NCBI RefSeq assembly: GCF_030268685.1
Contig: NZ_BSRQ01000010.1
Span: forward strand, 186,001 to 250,000
Origin: Microtetraspora sp. NBRC 13810
Lineage (GTDB): Bacteria > Actinomycetota > Actinomycetes > Streptosporangiales > Streptosporangiaceae
Length of the DNA stretch: 64,000 nucleotides
Direction of reading: 5' to 3'
The translations under genes and the position numbers were made by a program. Positions 33,887-41,951 of this stretch are shown piece by piece. The notes under the pieces are model-generated. The model was not told the origin of the DNA, did not search any database, and saw only the letters and a program-made list of their open reading frames with translations. Positions within the stretch are counted from its first letter, which is position 1. Every line of letters starts with the position of its first letter.

Positions 33887-34626
33887 TCGCGGCCGTGGTG
33901 GACGGGGTTCCCGTCACGGTGGCGGAGGTCCAGGAGCGGATGCGGCTGCTGCGCGGCGGGCCGCGCGGGCCGCTGCTGCCGGCCGACGGCACCACCGAGG
34001 GGCGCCAGCTCCGGCGGTGGGTCGTGCAGATCCTCGTCGCCGAGCGGGTGGTGGCCGCGGAGGCCGCCGCGCGCGGCGTCACCGCGCTCCCCGGCGTCCC
34101 GCCGTTGGAGCTGGACGCCACCGCCCGGCTGGAGCTCGGCAGCGTCGTCGCCGCCGTGCTGTCCGGCGACCCGCTCGCCCAGGCGCTGTACCGCGACCTC
34201 ACCGCGGACGTCACCGTCTCCGGCACCGAGGTGCGCCGCTACTTCGCCGCCAACCCCGACCTGTACCGGCTGCCGCCCGCCCGCCTGGTGACCCACTGGT
34301 ACGACGGCCGCCCGGTCAACGGCGGGCGCGGCTACCTGGTGGCGGCCGGGGAGCTCGCCGGGCCGGTGGACCGGGCGGTCTTCGCGGCACCGGAGGGCGC
34401 CACGGTCGGCCCGATCGAGCGGCACACGTTCACGGTCGGGCCGCACCGGCCGCGCGTGGTCGCCTTCGAGCACGCCGCGCCGGCGATCCGGGCCGCCCTG
34501 CTGGAAGCCCGGCGGCGGCGGCGCTTCGCGCTGTGGGCCGACGGCCGCTGCGCCCGCGCCGTCCTCATGCCGGGCTTCGAGCACCCCGCCGACATCGACA
34601 ACCCCGACCACACCCACCGGCACTGA
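33883..34626 (+). CDS. SurA/parvulin-like protein coupled to the mannosidase gene
   Basis: A 247-residue soluble protein resembling peptidyl-prolyl isomerase chaperones of the SurA/PrsA kind: an N-terminal helical SurA-like part (VDGVPVTVAEVQERMRLL, RRWVVQILVAERVV), the spacer SGTEVRRYFAANPDLYR, then a short parvulin-like region (GAVFAAPEGATVGPIE-type; here FAAPEGATVGPIERHTF). The isomerase core is abbreviated, so catalysis is uncertain. Unlike PrsA it lacks a signal peptide. The ATG overlaps the mannosidase TGA, which makes co-translation likely, and a histidine-rich DHTHRH tail closes the protein. It may help fold the large mannosidase, which is an inference from position. Confidence 0.62.
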   Translation: MIAAVVDGVPVTVAEVQERMRLLRGGPRGPLLPADGTTEGRQLRRWVVQILVAERVVAAEAAARGVTALPGVPPLELDATARLELGSVVAAVLSGDPLAQALYRDLTADVTVSGTEVRRYFAANPDLYRLPPARLVTHWYDGRPVNGGRGYLVAAGELAGPVDRAVFAAPEGATVGPIERHTFTVGPHRPRVVAFEHAAPAIRAALLEARRRRRFALWADGRCARAVLMPGFEHPADIDNPDHTHRH

Positions 34627-34684
34627 CCCGAACCGACCACTGTCGAACCTTCCGGCGATCACCCCCCAACCGAAAGGCCATCGC

Positions 34685-37459
34685 ATGAGGATCACCACCA
34701 GGCTGTTACCCGCGGCACTGGCCGCGGCCCTGCTGGGCACGACGCTCACCGCAGGGCCCGTCGCGGCCGCGACGCCCACCCCCGAGCAGCAGTGGGCCCA
34801 GGTGCAGCAACTCGTCGGCGCGATCAAGGGCCGATGGACGAACCAGTCCTACACCGGCGCGATCAGCCGGACGATGCCGGACACCGCGCTGCTCGGCAAC
34901 GGCGACATCGGCGTCACCTCCGGCGGCGGGACCGGGTACAAGACCTTCTACGTGTCCAAGAACGACTTCTGGACGGGCAACCCCAACCCGTCCCTGGTCG
35001 CACTGGGCGCGGTGACGATCACCCCGGCGTCCGGGACCGGTCCCGGCCCGGCGAACCTCGCGCTCGGCGCCACGGCGACGGCGTCCAGCTCCGACGGCGC
35101 CTTCCCGCCCGGCAGGGCGGTCAGCGGCCAGTGGGGACCGGGTTACGAGGGCTGGGTGTCGCAGGTCGGCAAGCCGCAGACGCTCACCCTGGACCTGGGC
35201 TCGGCCAAGACGTTCAGCCGTTACGTCCTGCGGCACGACGCGGCGGCCCGCCCGGCGGAGACGGCGCACAACACCAGGAACTTCTCCCTCGCCACCAGCC
35301 CCGACGGCTCGGCGTGGACCACCCGCGACACCGTCACCGGCAACACCGCCGCGGTCACCGACCGGACGATCGCCCAGGTCGGCGCCCGGTACGTGCGGCT
35401 GACCGTCACCGAGCCGACCCAGGGCACCACCCCGGACTCGGCCGCGAACCCGCGCGCCCGCATCGGCCAGTTCGAGCTGTACGCCGGGGGCGGCACGACG
35501 CCTCCGCCGGCGGCGCCGTTCACCGAGGAGCAGAACATCCTCAAGGGCGACATCGACACGTCGATGACGATCGGCGGGACGCCGGTGTCGATGCGGACCT
35601 GGACCGCCGCCTCGGACAACCTGATGGTGACCAGGATCCAGTCGCTCGGCTCGTCGACCGTCCGGCTCCAGGCGCAGACCTCGACCGGCTCGCCGGACGC
35701 GCGGAGCGGGTTCACCAGCACCTCCGGCGTGGCCGGGGACACGGTGTGGGCGACCCGGCAGACGGCGTCCGGCTCGCGGTGGGTCTCCCGGGCCTCGCTG
35801 GCCACCCGGATCGTCGGCGGCACCCCGGTGGGCGCCCCGACGGCGGGCGGGGCCGCCGGGCGGATCACCTTCGACCTGCCGCCCGGCCAGACCGCGCACG
35901 TGGTCACCGCGGTCGCCGGCGGCGGCCAGAACCCGCCCGACCCGGCCCCGGCGGCACGGACCCTGGCCGGCGCGCAGAACGCGGGCGGCCTCACCACGCT
36001 GTACGACCGGCACGTCGAGTGGTGGAAGCAGTACTGGCTCAAGTCCTACGTGGACCTCGGCGACGACGTGCTGGAACGGTTCTACTACGGGTCGCTGTAC
36101 CTGCTCGGCTCGGCGTCGCGGGCGGGCAAGACGGCTCCCGGCTTGTACGGCATCTGGGCCACCACGGACTTCCCGCAGTTCAGCGGTGACATGCACCTGA
36201 ACTACAACTGGATGGCCAACTTCTACGGCGTCTACTCCAGCAACCGGCCCGAGCTGGCGCTGCCGTACTTCGACCTGGTGTCGGCCTACCTGCCGGAGGC
36301 CAGGCGGCGGGCGCAGCAGGACCTGAACCGGGTCAAGCCCGACTACATCGGCGCGCGTTTCCCGAGTGGCGGGGTGCCGGGCGGGGTGCTCTTCCCGGTG
36401 GGCATCGCGCCGTTCGGGGCGACCGCGGACGACAACTACCACCAGCAGGTGGCGAACGCGCTGTTCACGGTCACGCAGTACATCGCCTACCACGACTACA
36501 CGCAGGACCGCGCGTTCCTGTCCTCGCGGGGCTACCCGTTCATGAAGGAGGTGGCCACGTTCTTCCGGCACTACCTGGAGTGGGACGCCGGGGCGCAGCG
36601 CTACAACCTGTACGCGGGGCCGCACGAGGGCACCTGGTCGCGCAACTCCAGCCCGGATGTCGCGCTGCTCAAGCGCCTGCTGACCGCGCTGATCGACGCG
36701 AGCGTGAAGCTCGGCGTGGACGCCGCGGACCGGCCGGTCTGGCAGGACATCCTGAACCGGCTGCCGGCCACCCCGCGCACCACGTACAACGGGCAGACGG
36801 TGTACGCGCTGGCCGATCCCGGCACCGTCACCGGCGGCGACACCCGCAACATCCGGCCGGGTGACAACACGGTCAACCTGGAGTTCATCCACCCCGCCGA
36901 GCAACTAGGCATCAACTCCCCGGCGGCGGACCGGCAGGTGGCCATCACGACGCTCGACGTGATGAACTCCTGGGGGCAGGACAACAGCTTCCCCAAGGTG
37001 TTCACCCAGGCGGCCCGGGTGGGCTACCCGGCCCAGAGCCTGATCGACCGGTTCAAGGCGCAGCTCAACGCCAAGACGGCCGCGAACCTGCGGGTGGTGG
37101 ACCCGCACCACGGCCTGGAGAAGGCCGGCGCGATCGAGGCGGTGGACAACCTGCTGCTGCAGAGCGACGGCGGCGTGCTGCGGCTGTTCCCGGTGTGGCC
37201 GGCCGGACGGGACGCCTCCTTCGTCAAGCTCCGCGAGAAGGGCGGCCTGGTCGTCTCCAGCGCGTACGCCGGCGGCCAGGTCACCTACGCCGACATCACG
37301 GCCGAGGCGGGCGGCACCGTACGGCTGCGCAACCCGTGGCAGGGCCGCAACGTCGTGGTCACCAGGGTCGGCGGCGGCACGGTGGCGCACACCGTCGCCG
37401 GTGACGTGATCTCCTTCCCGGCGCAGGCCGGGAGCACCTACGGCGTCACCCCCGCCTGA
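34685..37459 (+). CDS. Secreted GH95-like glycosidase with inserted discoidin (F5/8C) module
   Basis: A 924-residue secreted protein. A Sec signal peptide (about 1-29, LPAALAAALLGTTLTAGPVAAA) is followed by a split N-terminal beta domain into which an F5/8-type C (discoidin) carbohydrate-binding module is inserted at about residues 120-265 (ANLALGATATASSSDGAFPP, RYVRLTVTEP). The rest is an (alpha/alpha)6-barrel related to GH95/GH65 (GLYGIWATTDFPQFSGDMHL, NYNWMANFYGVYSSN, LYAGPHEGTWS). GH95 enzymes act on alpha-L-fucosides or alpha-L-galactosides; substrate here unconfirmed. Codon 8 is the rare leucine codon TTA. Confidence 0.82.
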   Translation: MRITTRLLPAALAAALLGTTLTAGPVAAATPTPEQQWAQVQQLVGAIKGRWTNQSYTGAISRTMPDTALLGNGDIGVTSGGGTGYKTFYVSKNDFWTGNPNPSLVALGAVTITPASGTGPGPANLALGATATASSSDGAFPPGRAVSGQWGPGYEGWVSQVGKPQTLTLDLGSAKTFSRYVLRHDAAARPAETAHNTRNFSLATSPDGSAWTTRDTVTGNTAAVTDRTIAQVGARYVRLTVTEPTQGTTPDSAANPRARIGQFELYAGGGTTPPPAAPFTEEQNILKGDIDTSMTIGGTPVSMRTWTAASDNLMVTRIQSLGSSTVRLQAQTSTGSPDARSGFTSTSGVAGDTVWATRQTASGSRWVSRASLATRIVGGTPVGAPTAGGAAGRITFDLPPGQTAHVVTAVAGGGQNPPDPAPAARTLAGAQNAGGLTTLYDRHVEWWKQYWLKSYVDLGDDVLERFYYGSLYLLGSASRAGKTAPGLYGIWATTDFPQFSGDMHLNYNWMANFYGVYSSNRPELALPYFDLVSAYLPEARRRAQQDLNRVKPDYIGARFPSGGVPGGVLFPVGIAPFGATADDNYHQQVANALFTVTQYIAYHDYTQDRAFLSSRGYPFMKEVATFFRHYLEWDAGAQRYNLYAGPHEGTWSRNSSPDVALLKRLLTALIDASVKLGVDAADRPVWQDILNRLPATPRTTYNGQTVYALADPGTVTGGDTRNIRPGDNTVNLEFIHPAEQLGINSPAADRQVAITTLDVMNSWGQDNSFPKVFTQAARVGYPAQSLIDRFKAQLNAKTAANLRVVDPHHGLEKAGAIEAVDNLLLQSDGGVLRLFPVWPAGRDASFVKLREKGGLVVSSAYAGGQVTYADITAEAGGTVRLRNPWQGRNVVVTRVGGGTVAHTVAGDVISFPAQAGSTYGVTPA

Positions 37460-37465
37460 GCGGGG

Positions 37466-37503
37466 CCCGGGCCGCCGTCCGCGCGCGCGGGCGGCGGCCC
37501 GGG
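37466..37503. terminator. GC-rich hairpin between converging genes
   Basis: Seventeen base pairs (one G-T) with a four-base loop: arms 37466-37482 and 37487-37503. It sits between the GH95 stop and the stop of the LigA-like gene, so it could end transcription from both sides. There is no T-tract, as is usual for actinomycete terminators. Confidence 0.6.
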
Positions 37504-37529
37504 GCGGCCCGGGGCCTCCCGGGACGCGC

Positions 37530-37892
37530 TCAGGTCGCGATGTCGGGATACGGCAGGCCGAAGTGCGCGAGCCTGCGGGCGTACTCCTTCTGGAAGCCGA
37601 GCGGCTCGTCGTGGTCGCGCTCGAACATGGCGATGAAGAGCGTCAGCGTGAGGAACGGGTGGGCGCCCAGCTCGAACAGCCGCACGTAGTCGTGCGCGGC
37701 GAGCGCCTCCCGCTCGGCGTCCTCGAACCGCAGCCAGGTGGTCGCCTCCCCGGAGTGGCAGTTGAGCAGGCTGCCGGCCAGGTCGCGCTCCCACCAGGCG
37801 ACCGTGCCCGCCGGGTCCTCCCGGTAACGCTCGACGAGTTCGGGGTCGCGGTCCACCGTGAACAGGAACTTGTCGACGAGGTATCTGCTCAT
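37530..37892 (-). CDS. LigA-like small subunit of an extradiol ring-cleavage dioxygenase
   Basis: A 120-residue all-helical protein of the LigA family (FLFTVDRDPELVERYREDP, FELGAHPFLTLTLF), the alpha subunit of protocatechuate 4,5-dioxygenase-type enzymes, which caps the active site of the LigB-like subunit. The start overlaps the stop of the LigB-like gene, so the order is beta then alpha on one transcript. Length agrees with stand-alone LigA subunits. It is the last gene of a minus-strand cluster and is separated from the GH95 gene by a hairpin. Confidence 0.85.
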   Translation of the reverse strand: MSRYLVDKFLFTVDRDPELVERYREDPAGTVAWWERDLAGSLLNCHSGEATTWLRFEDAEREALAAHDYVRLFELGAHPFLTLTLFIAMFERDHDEPLGFQKEYARRLAHFGLPYPDIAT

Positions 37893-38749
37893 GCGCGCGC
37901 TCCCGGGTACCAGGTGAAGTAGGCCTCCATGGTGTGGAACAGGTCGAGGGTGTCCACGTAGTCGGCCTTGGCCCCCTCGCCGGCGACGCCCATCATGAGC
38001 ATGAAGTCCATGAAGCCGTGCGTGGCGTTGCCGGGCGTCCACAGGCTGTCCAGGGTCACCTCCGACAGGCAGCCCTCGATGTCCCCGGTGGAGATCCACT
38101 CCACCGCCCTGCGGTCGAACTCGGGGTCGGGGCCGTGCGCGCCGAACTGGCGCGGGCCGCCCAGCTCCAGGGACAGATGGCCGGTGCCGATCACGGCGAC
38201 CCGCAGGTCCGCCGGCCAGGACTCGACCATCCGCCGGATCGCCCTGCCCAGTTCGACGAAGCGGCCGGGCCTGGGCAGCGGCGGGGCGAAGATGTTCGTG
38301 TAGACCGGCACGATCGGCAGGTCCGCCTCCGGCCGCAGCGTGATGATCGGGCAGGTGATGCTGTGGTCGATCCGCAGCTCGTTGCTGAACGCCAGGTCGA
38401 ACCCGGCGTCCAGCCCTTCGCGCAGCAGGTGCGCCGAGAGGTCCTCCTGCCCTTTCAGCAGCATTCTCGGCAGCCCGAACTCGCGTTCCTCGTTGTAGAA
38501 GTTCGCGTCGTAGAAGGGCGCCTTGCCGACCAGGAACTGCGGCATGTTGTCCAGCCAGAGCTGGTGGAAGTGGTCGGAGCCGACCATCACCAGCACGTCG
38601 GGGGCCGCCCTGGTGAGCGTCTCCCGGAAGGCGGTGATCTTGGCGACCCACTCGTCCGCGAACGGCGGGCGGTCCTCCCCGACGGCGGTACTGGCCCGGT
38701 AGTAGAACGGATGGTGGGTCGATGCGATCACGGCGGCCAGCGTGGCCAT
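37889..38749 (-). CDS. LigB-like catalytic subunit of an extradiol dioxygenase
   Basis: A 286-residue class III extradiol dioxygenase catalytic subunit. The iron-binding histidines are expected in ASTHHPFYY (H12/H13) and GSDHFHQLW, with the catalytic His later in IGTGHLSLEL, all well preserved. Such enzymes cleave protocatechuate, gallate or related catechols next to the hydroxyls. The ATG follows a GGGAGGTT ribosome site. Together with the LigA-like protein it makes an alpha2-beta2-type enzyme; the other enzymes of the known 4,5-cleavage pathway (LigC, LigI, LigJ, LigK) are missing here. The substrate is not known. Confidence 0.88.
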   Translation of the reverse strand: MATLAAVIASTHHPFYYRASTAVGEDRPPFADEWVAKITAFRETLTRAAPDVLVMVGSDHFHQLWLDNMPQFLVGKAPFYDANFYNEEREFGLPRMLLKGQEDLSAHLLREGLDAGFDLAFSNELRIDHSITCPIITLRPEADLPIVPVYTNIFAPPLPRPGRFVELGRAIRRMVESWPADLRVAVIGTGHLSLELGGPRQFGAHGPDPEFDRRAVEWISTGDIEGCLSEVTLDSLWTPGNATHGFMDFMLMMGVAGEGAKADYVDTLDLFHTMEAYFTWYPGARA

Positions 38750-38780
38750 GGGAACCTCCCGTGGTCGGGCAGGGCGAGAC

Positions 38781-39599
38781 TCAGCTCTCGTCCGGCACGT
38801 AGGTCGCGTTTCTGTCGATGGTGAGGTAGGCGTCCATGCCGATCGGCCGGCGGCGCTCCTCGGCGAGGTGGCCGAGCAGCCCGGCCGCGCGGGCCAGCAG
38901 CGCGAAGCCGCGCAGCAGGTCCACCGGCAGGCCCAGGTCGGCCAGCGCGGCGCCGCACACCCCGGCCCCGTTGAGCGGCAGCGTACGGCCCAGCACCCGC
39001 GGGTGCACCCGGCCGACCGCCTCCAGCAGGCGCAGGTGCGGCCCGCGCAGCCCTTCCTCCTCGGCGACGGCGAGCAGGGCGGGGGTGCGCGGGTCGCGGA
39101 CCTTGTGCACGGGGTGCCCAAGTCCCGGCACCAGCCGCCCGGCCTTCCGTGCGGCGGTGACGGCGGTGAGCGCGATCTCGTCCCAGCCCTCGTCGGTCTC
39201 CGGCGGCGGCCCCCCGGCCTCGGCGAGCGCGTCGGCGAGGAACCGCCCGCAGTCCTCGGTGACGCCGAGGAAGCGGGAGCCGCCGCCGAGCAGCCCGGCC
39301 GCGAGCGCCCCCTGCACGGACTCCGGCGCGCTCAGGTAGGTGAGCCGCGCGGCGATCGCGGTGGGCGTGAAGCCGTGGTCGGCGAGCGCGACGAGCACGG
39401 TCTCGAAGACCCGGGTCTGCCCCGGCGTCGGGCGGCGGCCCGCGGCCAGCCAGAAGGCCAGCTCGCCGAAGCCGACCTTGCCCATCAGGTCGGCGGCGAG
39501 GTCCTGGCCGAGCAGGTGGATCGTGTCGGCGTCGGAGGTGCCGATCGAGGTGGGGAAGGTCGGGCCGTCCACGTTGGTGCTCCGTTCCTGGGTGGTCAT
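38781..39599 (-). CDS. Citryl-CoA lyase-like protein of the citrate synthase family
   Basis: A 272-residue, short member of the citrate synthase fold, about two thirds the size of true citrate synthases, resembling citryl-CoA lyase. Conserved blocks include VPGLGHPVHKVRDPR with a catalytic His, and LGRTLPLNGAGVCGAAL. Enzymes of this size cleave citryl-CoA-type thioesters to acetyl-CoA and an oxo-acid. Its ATG overlaps the stop of the CoA-transferase gene by four bases, so the two act together: activation of a citrate-like acid followed by cleavage. A small gap separates it from ligB. Confidence 0.8.
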   Translation of the reverse strand: MTTQERSTNVDGPTFPTSIGTSDADTIHLLGQDLAADLMGKVGFGELAFWLAAGRRPTPGQTRVFETVLVALADHGFTPTAIAARLTYLSAPESVQGALAAGLLGGGSRFLGVTEDCGRFLADALAEAGGPPPETDEGWDEIALTAVTAARKAGRLVPGLGHPVHKVRDPRTPALLAVAEEEGLRGPHLRLLEAVGRVHPRVLGRTLPLNGAGVCGAALADLGLPVDLLRGFALLARAAGLLGHLAEERRRPIGMDAYLTIDRNATYVPDES

Positions 39600-40753
39600 C
39601 GCTCCTCCGCCAGCCAGGCGCGGATCTCGGCGCCGTGCTCGTCCAGTCCGGGGGGCGGCAGCCGGTAGCCGGGCGGCGTCTCGGAGAAGGTGATGGGGTT
39701 GCGCACCGAGGGGACGGCCTCGTCGCCCTCGCCCGGCCGGACCACCGGGTCCAGGCCCAGCTCCCGGGCGAAGGCGATGCCGTCGTCCACGGTGTTGATC
39801 GGGCCGCACGGCACGCCGGCGGCGGTCAGGTCGGCGAACCACTCCATCTTCGGGCGGCTGCGCAGCCGCTCCACCAGCAGGGGGCGCAGGGCCTCGCGGT
39901 TCGCGTTGCGGTCGGGCGTGCTCGCGAACCTCGGGTCCGCGGCCAGCTCGGGCGCGCCGAGCACGTCGCACAGCTTGCGGAACTGCCCGTCGTTGCCCGC
40001 CGCGACGATGAGGTCGCCGTCGGCGGCGGGCAGCGGCTCGTAGGGGAACAGGCTGGGGTGGGAGTTGCCCATCCGGAAGGGGACCACGCCCGCGGCGACG
40101 TAGGCGCTGGAGTGGTTGACCAGGCCGGACAGCGCCGAGGACAGCAGGTTCACCTCGACGTGCTGGCCCTGCCCGGTCTCCGTCCGGTGGCGCAGCGCGG
40201 CGAGCACTCCGATGGTCATGTGCAGCCCGGCCATCACGTCGAAGACCGAGATCCCGGCGCGGTACGGCGGGCCGTCGGGGTCGCCGGTCAGGCTCATCAG
40301 GCCGGACATCGCCTGCACGATGAGGTCGTACCCGGGCAGGGCCGCGCCGCCGCCGGAGCCGAAGCCGCTGATCGAGGCGTAGACGACCGCCGGGTTGGCC
40401 TCCCGCACCGACGGGTAGTCCAGGCCGAACCTGCGCAGCCCGCCCGGCCGGAAGTTCTCCACCATGATGTCGGCGCGGCGGGCGAGCTCCCTGGCCGCCG
40501 CGAGGTCGGCCTGGTCGGCGAGGTCCAGGGCGACGGACCGCTTGTTGCGGTTCACGCCGAGGTAGTAGGTGGACACGCCGTCGTGCACGGGGGGCTTCCA
40601 GTTGCGGGTGTCGTCACCGCCGGGACTCTCCACCTTGATCACCTCCGCCCCGAGGTCGGCCAGGAGCATCGTGGCGTACGGCCCGGCCAGGACCCGGGAG
40701 AAGTCGGCCACGAGGAGGCCGGCCAGCGGGCCGGAAGGGCTGGAGGCTGACAT
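39596..40753 (-). CDS. CaiB/BaiF-type (class III) CoA-transferase
   Basis: A 385-residue family III CoA-transferase with the N-terminal LVADFSRVLAGPYATMLLAD, LGAEVIKVESPGGDDTR and the catalytic aspartate in GYDLIVQAMSGLMSLTG. These enzymes move CoA between organic acids through aspartyl-CoA. The ATG used starts MSASSPSGPLAG; in-frame codons further upstream lie across the inverted repeat and are unlikely to be translated. It heads a four-gene transcript (CoA-transferase, citryl-CoA lyase, LigB, LigA). A CGGAC-N4-GTCCG repeat sits 30 bases upstream. Confidence 0.92.
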   Translation of the reverse strand: MSASSPSGPLAGLLVADFSRVLAGPYATMLLADLGAEVIKVESPGGDDTRNWKPPVHDGVSTYYLGVNRNKRSVALDLADQADLAAARELARRADIMVENFRPGGLRRFGLDYPSVREANPAVVYASISGFGSGGGAALPGYDLIVQAMSGLMSLTGDPDGPPYRAGISVFDVMAGLHMTIGVLAALRHRTETGQGQHVEVNLLSSALSGLVNHSSAYVAAGVVPFRMGNSHPSLFPYEPLPAADGDLIVAAGNDGQFRKLCDVLGAPELAADPRFASTPDRNANREALRPLLVERLRSRPKMEWFADLTAAGVPCGPINTVDDGIAFARELGLDPVVRPGEGDEAVPSVRNPITFSETPPGYRLPPPGLDEHGAEIRAWLAEER

Positions 40754-40782
40754 GAACGGGTGAGATCCTCTCGTCCGCGTGA

Positions 40783-40796
40783 CGGACATGTGTCCG
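40783..40796. promoter_or_regulatory. Inverted repeat CGGAC-N4-GTCCG before the CoA-transferase gene
   Basis: CGGACATGTGTCCG lies 30 bases before the start codon; the arms are six bases long around TG. The same five-base arms with four-base spacing occur in front of the divergent amidohydrolase gene. The 179-base gap (40754-40932) holds no gene. The neighbouring IclR protein is the obvious candidate to bind both sites. Confidence 0.5.
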
Positions 40797-40932
40797 ACAG
40801 GGAAGAGTCTGTGTGGCCGCCGATGAGGTGTCAAGGGCGGCGCCCTCTTTCCGGAAAGCCGGGGAGCTCTTTCGGGAAGAAGGCCCGGCTTTCAGGGGGC
40901 GGCTCTCAGGACGCGGCTTCAGGAGGCGGCAT

Positions 40933-41757
40933 TCAGGACACGGTGGCGGCGCCCGCGACGGGGGCGGTGGCCTGGGGGACGGACTCGTACAGCGCCCAGT
41001 CGGCGCTGATCGCGCCGGCGGCGCGCAGCAGCGGCGGCAGATGCTCCTCGATCAGCCGGTCCAGCGAGGTCTCCGCGGCGTGCGCGTTGACGTTGACGGC
41101 CGCGACGACCCGGCCGAGCCCGTCGCGCAGCGGCGCGGCCACCGAGCGGATGCCCGGGGCGAGCTGCTCGTCGGTCAGCGCCCACCCCCTGGCCCGCACC
41201 TCGCGCAGCGCCGCCTCGCGCTCGGCGGGGTCGGGCCGCCAGCGGGCCTCGATCCCCGACCTGCTCGGCTCGGCCAGCACCCGCTCCACCTCCCCCGGGG
41301 AGAGCCCGGCCAGCAGCACCTTGCCCAGCGAGGTCTGCAGGGCGGGGAAGCGGGTCCCGATGGTGACCGACAGGGTGACGATCTTCGGGACCGCCACCCG
41401 CGCGACGTAGACGATGTCGGACCCGTCGAGCTGGGCGATCGAGGAGGACTCCCCGGTCTGCGCCACCAGCCGCTCCAGATGCGGCCTGGCCACCTCCCAC
41501 AGCCCCAGCGAGCGGACGTAGGACACGCCGAGCTCCAGCACCCGCGGGGTGAGCGCGAAACCGCCCTCGCCGGCGCGGACGTAACCCAACTCCTGGAGGG
41601 TGAGCAGGATCCGCCGCGCGGTCGGCCTGGCCAGGTCCGCCGCGGCGGCCACCTCGGTGAGCGACATCACCGGGCGGCCGGGCCGGAACGCCTTGATCAC
41701 GTCGAGCCCGCGGGCGAGCGCCTCGATGAAGTCCGGTCCGGTCTGCGTGCGGGCCAT
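40933..41757 (-). CDS. IclR-family regulator of the dioxygenase/CoA cluster
   Basis: A 274-residue IclR-type protein of the PcaR/PobR kind. The N-terminal winged helix contains SLTEVAAAADLARPTARRIL, and the effector-binding domain shows LERLVAQTGESSSIAQLDG, LGKVLLAGL and VAAVNVNAHAAE. Members of this branch usually activate aromatic-acid catabolism when the substrate is present. It is transcribed toward the CoA-transferase gene and divergent from the amidohydrolase gene, and identical inverted repeats before both suggest common control. No ligand can be named from the sequence. Confidence 0.9.
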   Translation of the reverse strand: MARTQTGPDFIEALARGLDVIKAFRPGRPVMSLTEVAAAADLARPTARRILLTLQELGYVRAGEGGFALTPRVLELGVSYVRSLGLWEVARPHLERLVAQTGESSSIAQLDGSDIVYVARVAVPKIVTLSVTIGTRFPALQTSLGKVLLAGLSPGEVERVLAEPSRSGIEARWRPDPAEREAALREVRARGWALTDEQLAPGIRSVAAPLRDGLGRVVAAVNVNAHAAETSLDRLIEEHLPPLLRAAGAISADWALYESVPQATAPVAGAATVS

Positions 41758-41919
41758 GGTGGCTCTTTCCTGCTCGGCTGCGTGCGGGTCCGACTCTACC
41801 GACCGGTTGTCCGCACAGCGGCGGCAACGGTTCCGGCATGGCCGCGATCCCGCTTCCGGCGCCCTTGACAGCGGCGGCGACGGCCCTCATTGTTGCATCC
41901 ACGTTTCCTGTGACCGCCA

Positions 41920-41937
41920 TACGGACGAATGTCCGTA
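41920..41937. promoter_or_regulatory. Inverted repeat TACGGAC-N4-GTCCGTA before the amidohydrolase gene
   Basis: Seven-base arms around GAAT, ending 14 bases before the TTG start and next to the AGGAG ribosome site. It shares the core CGGAC-N4-GTCCG with the site ahead of the CoA-transferase gene. It lies in the 194-base divergent spacer between the IclR and amidohydrolase genes, which otherwise shows no gene. Confidence 0.55.
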
Positions 41938-41951
41938 GGAGATGGGGCATC

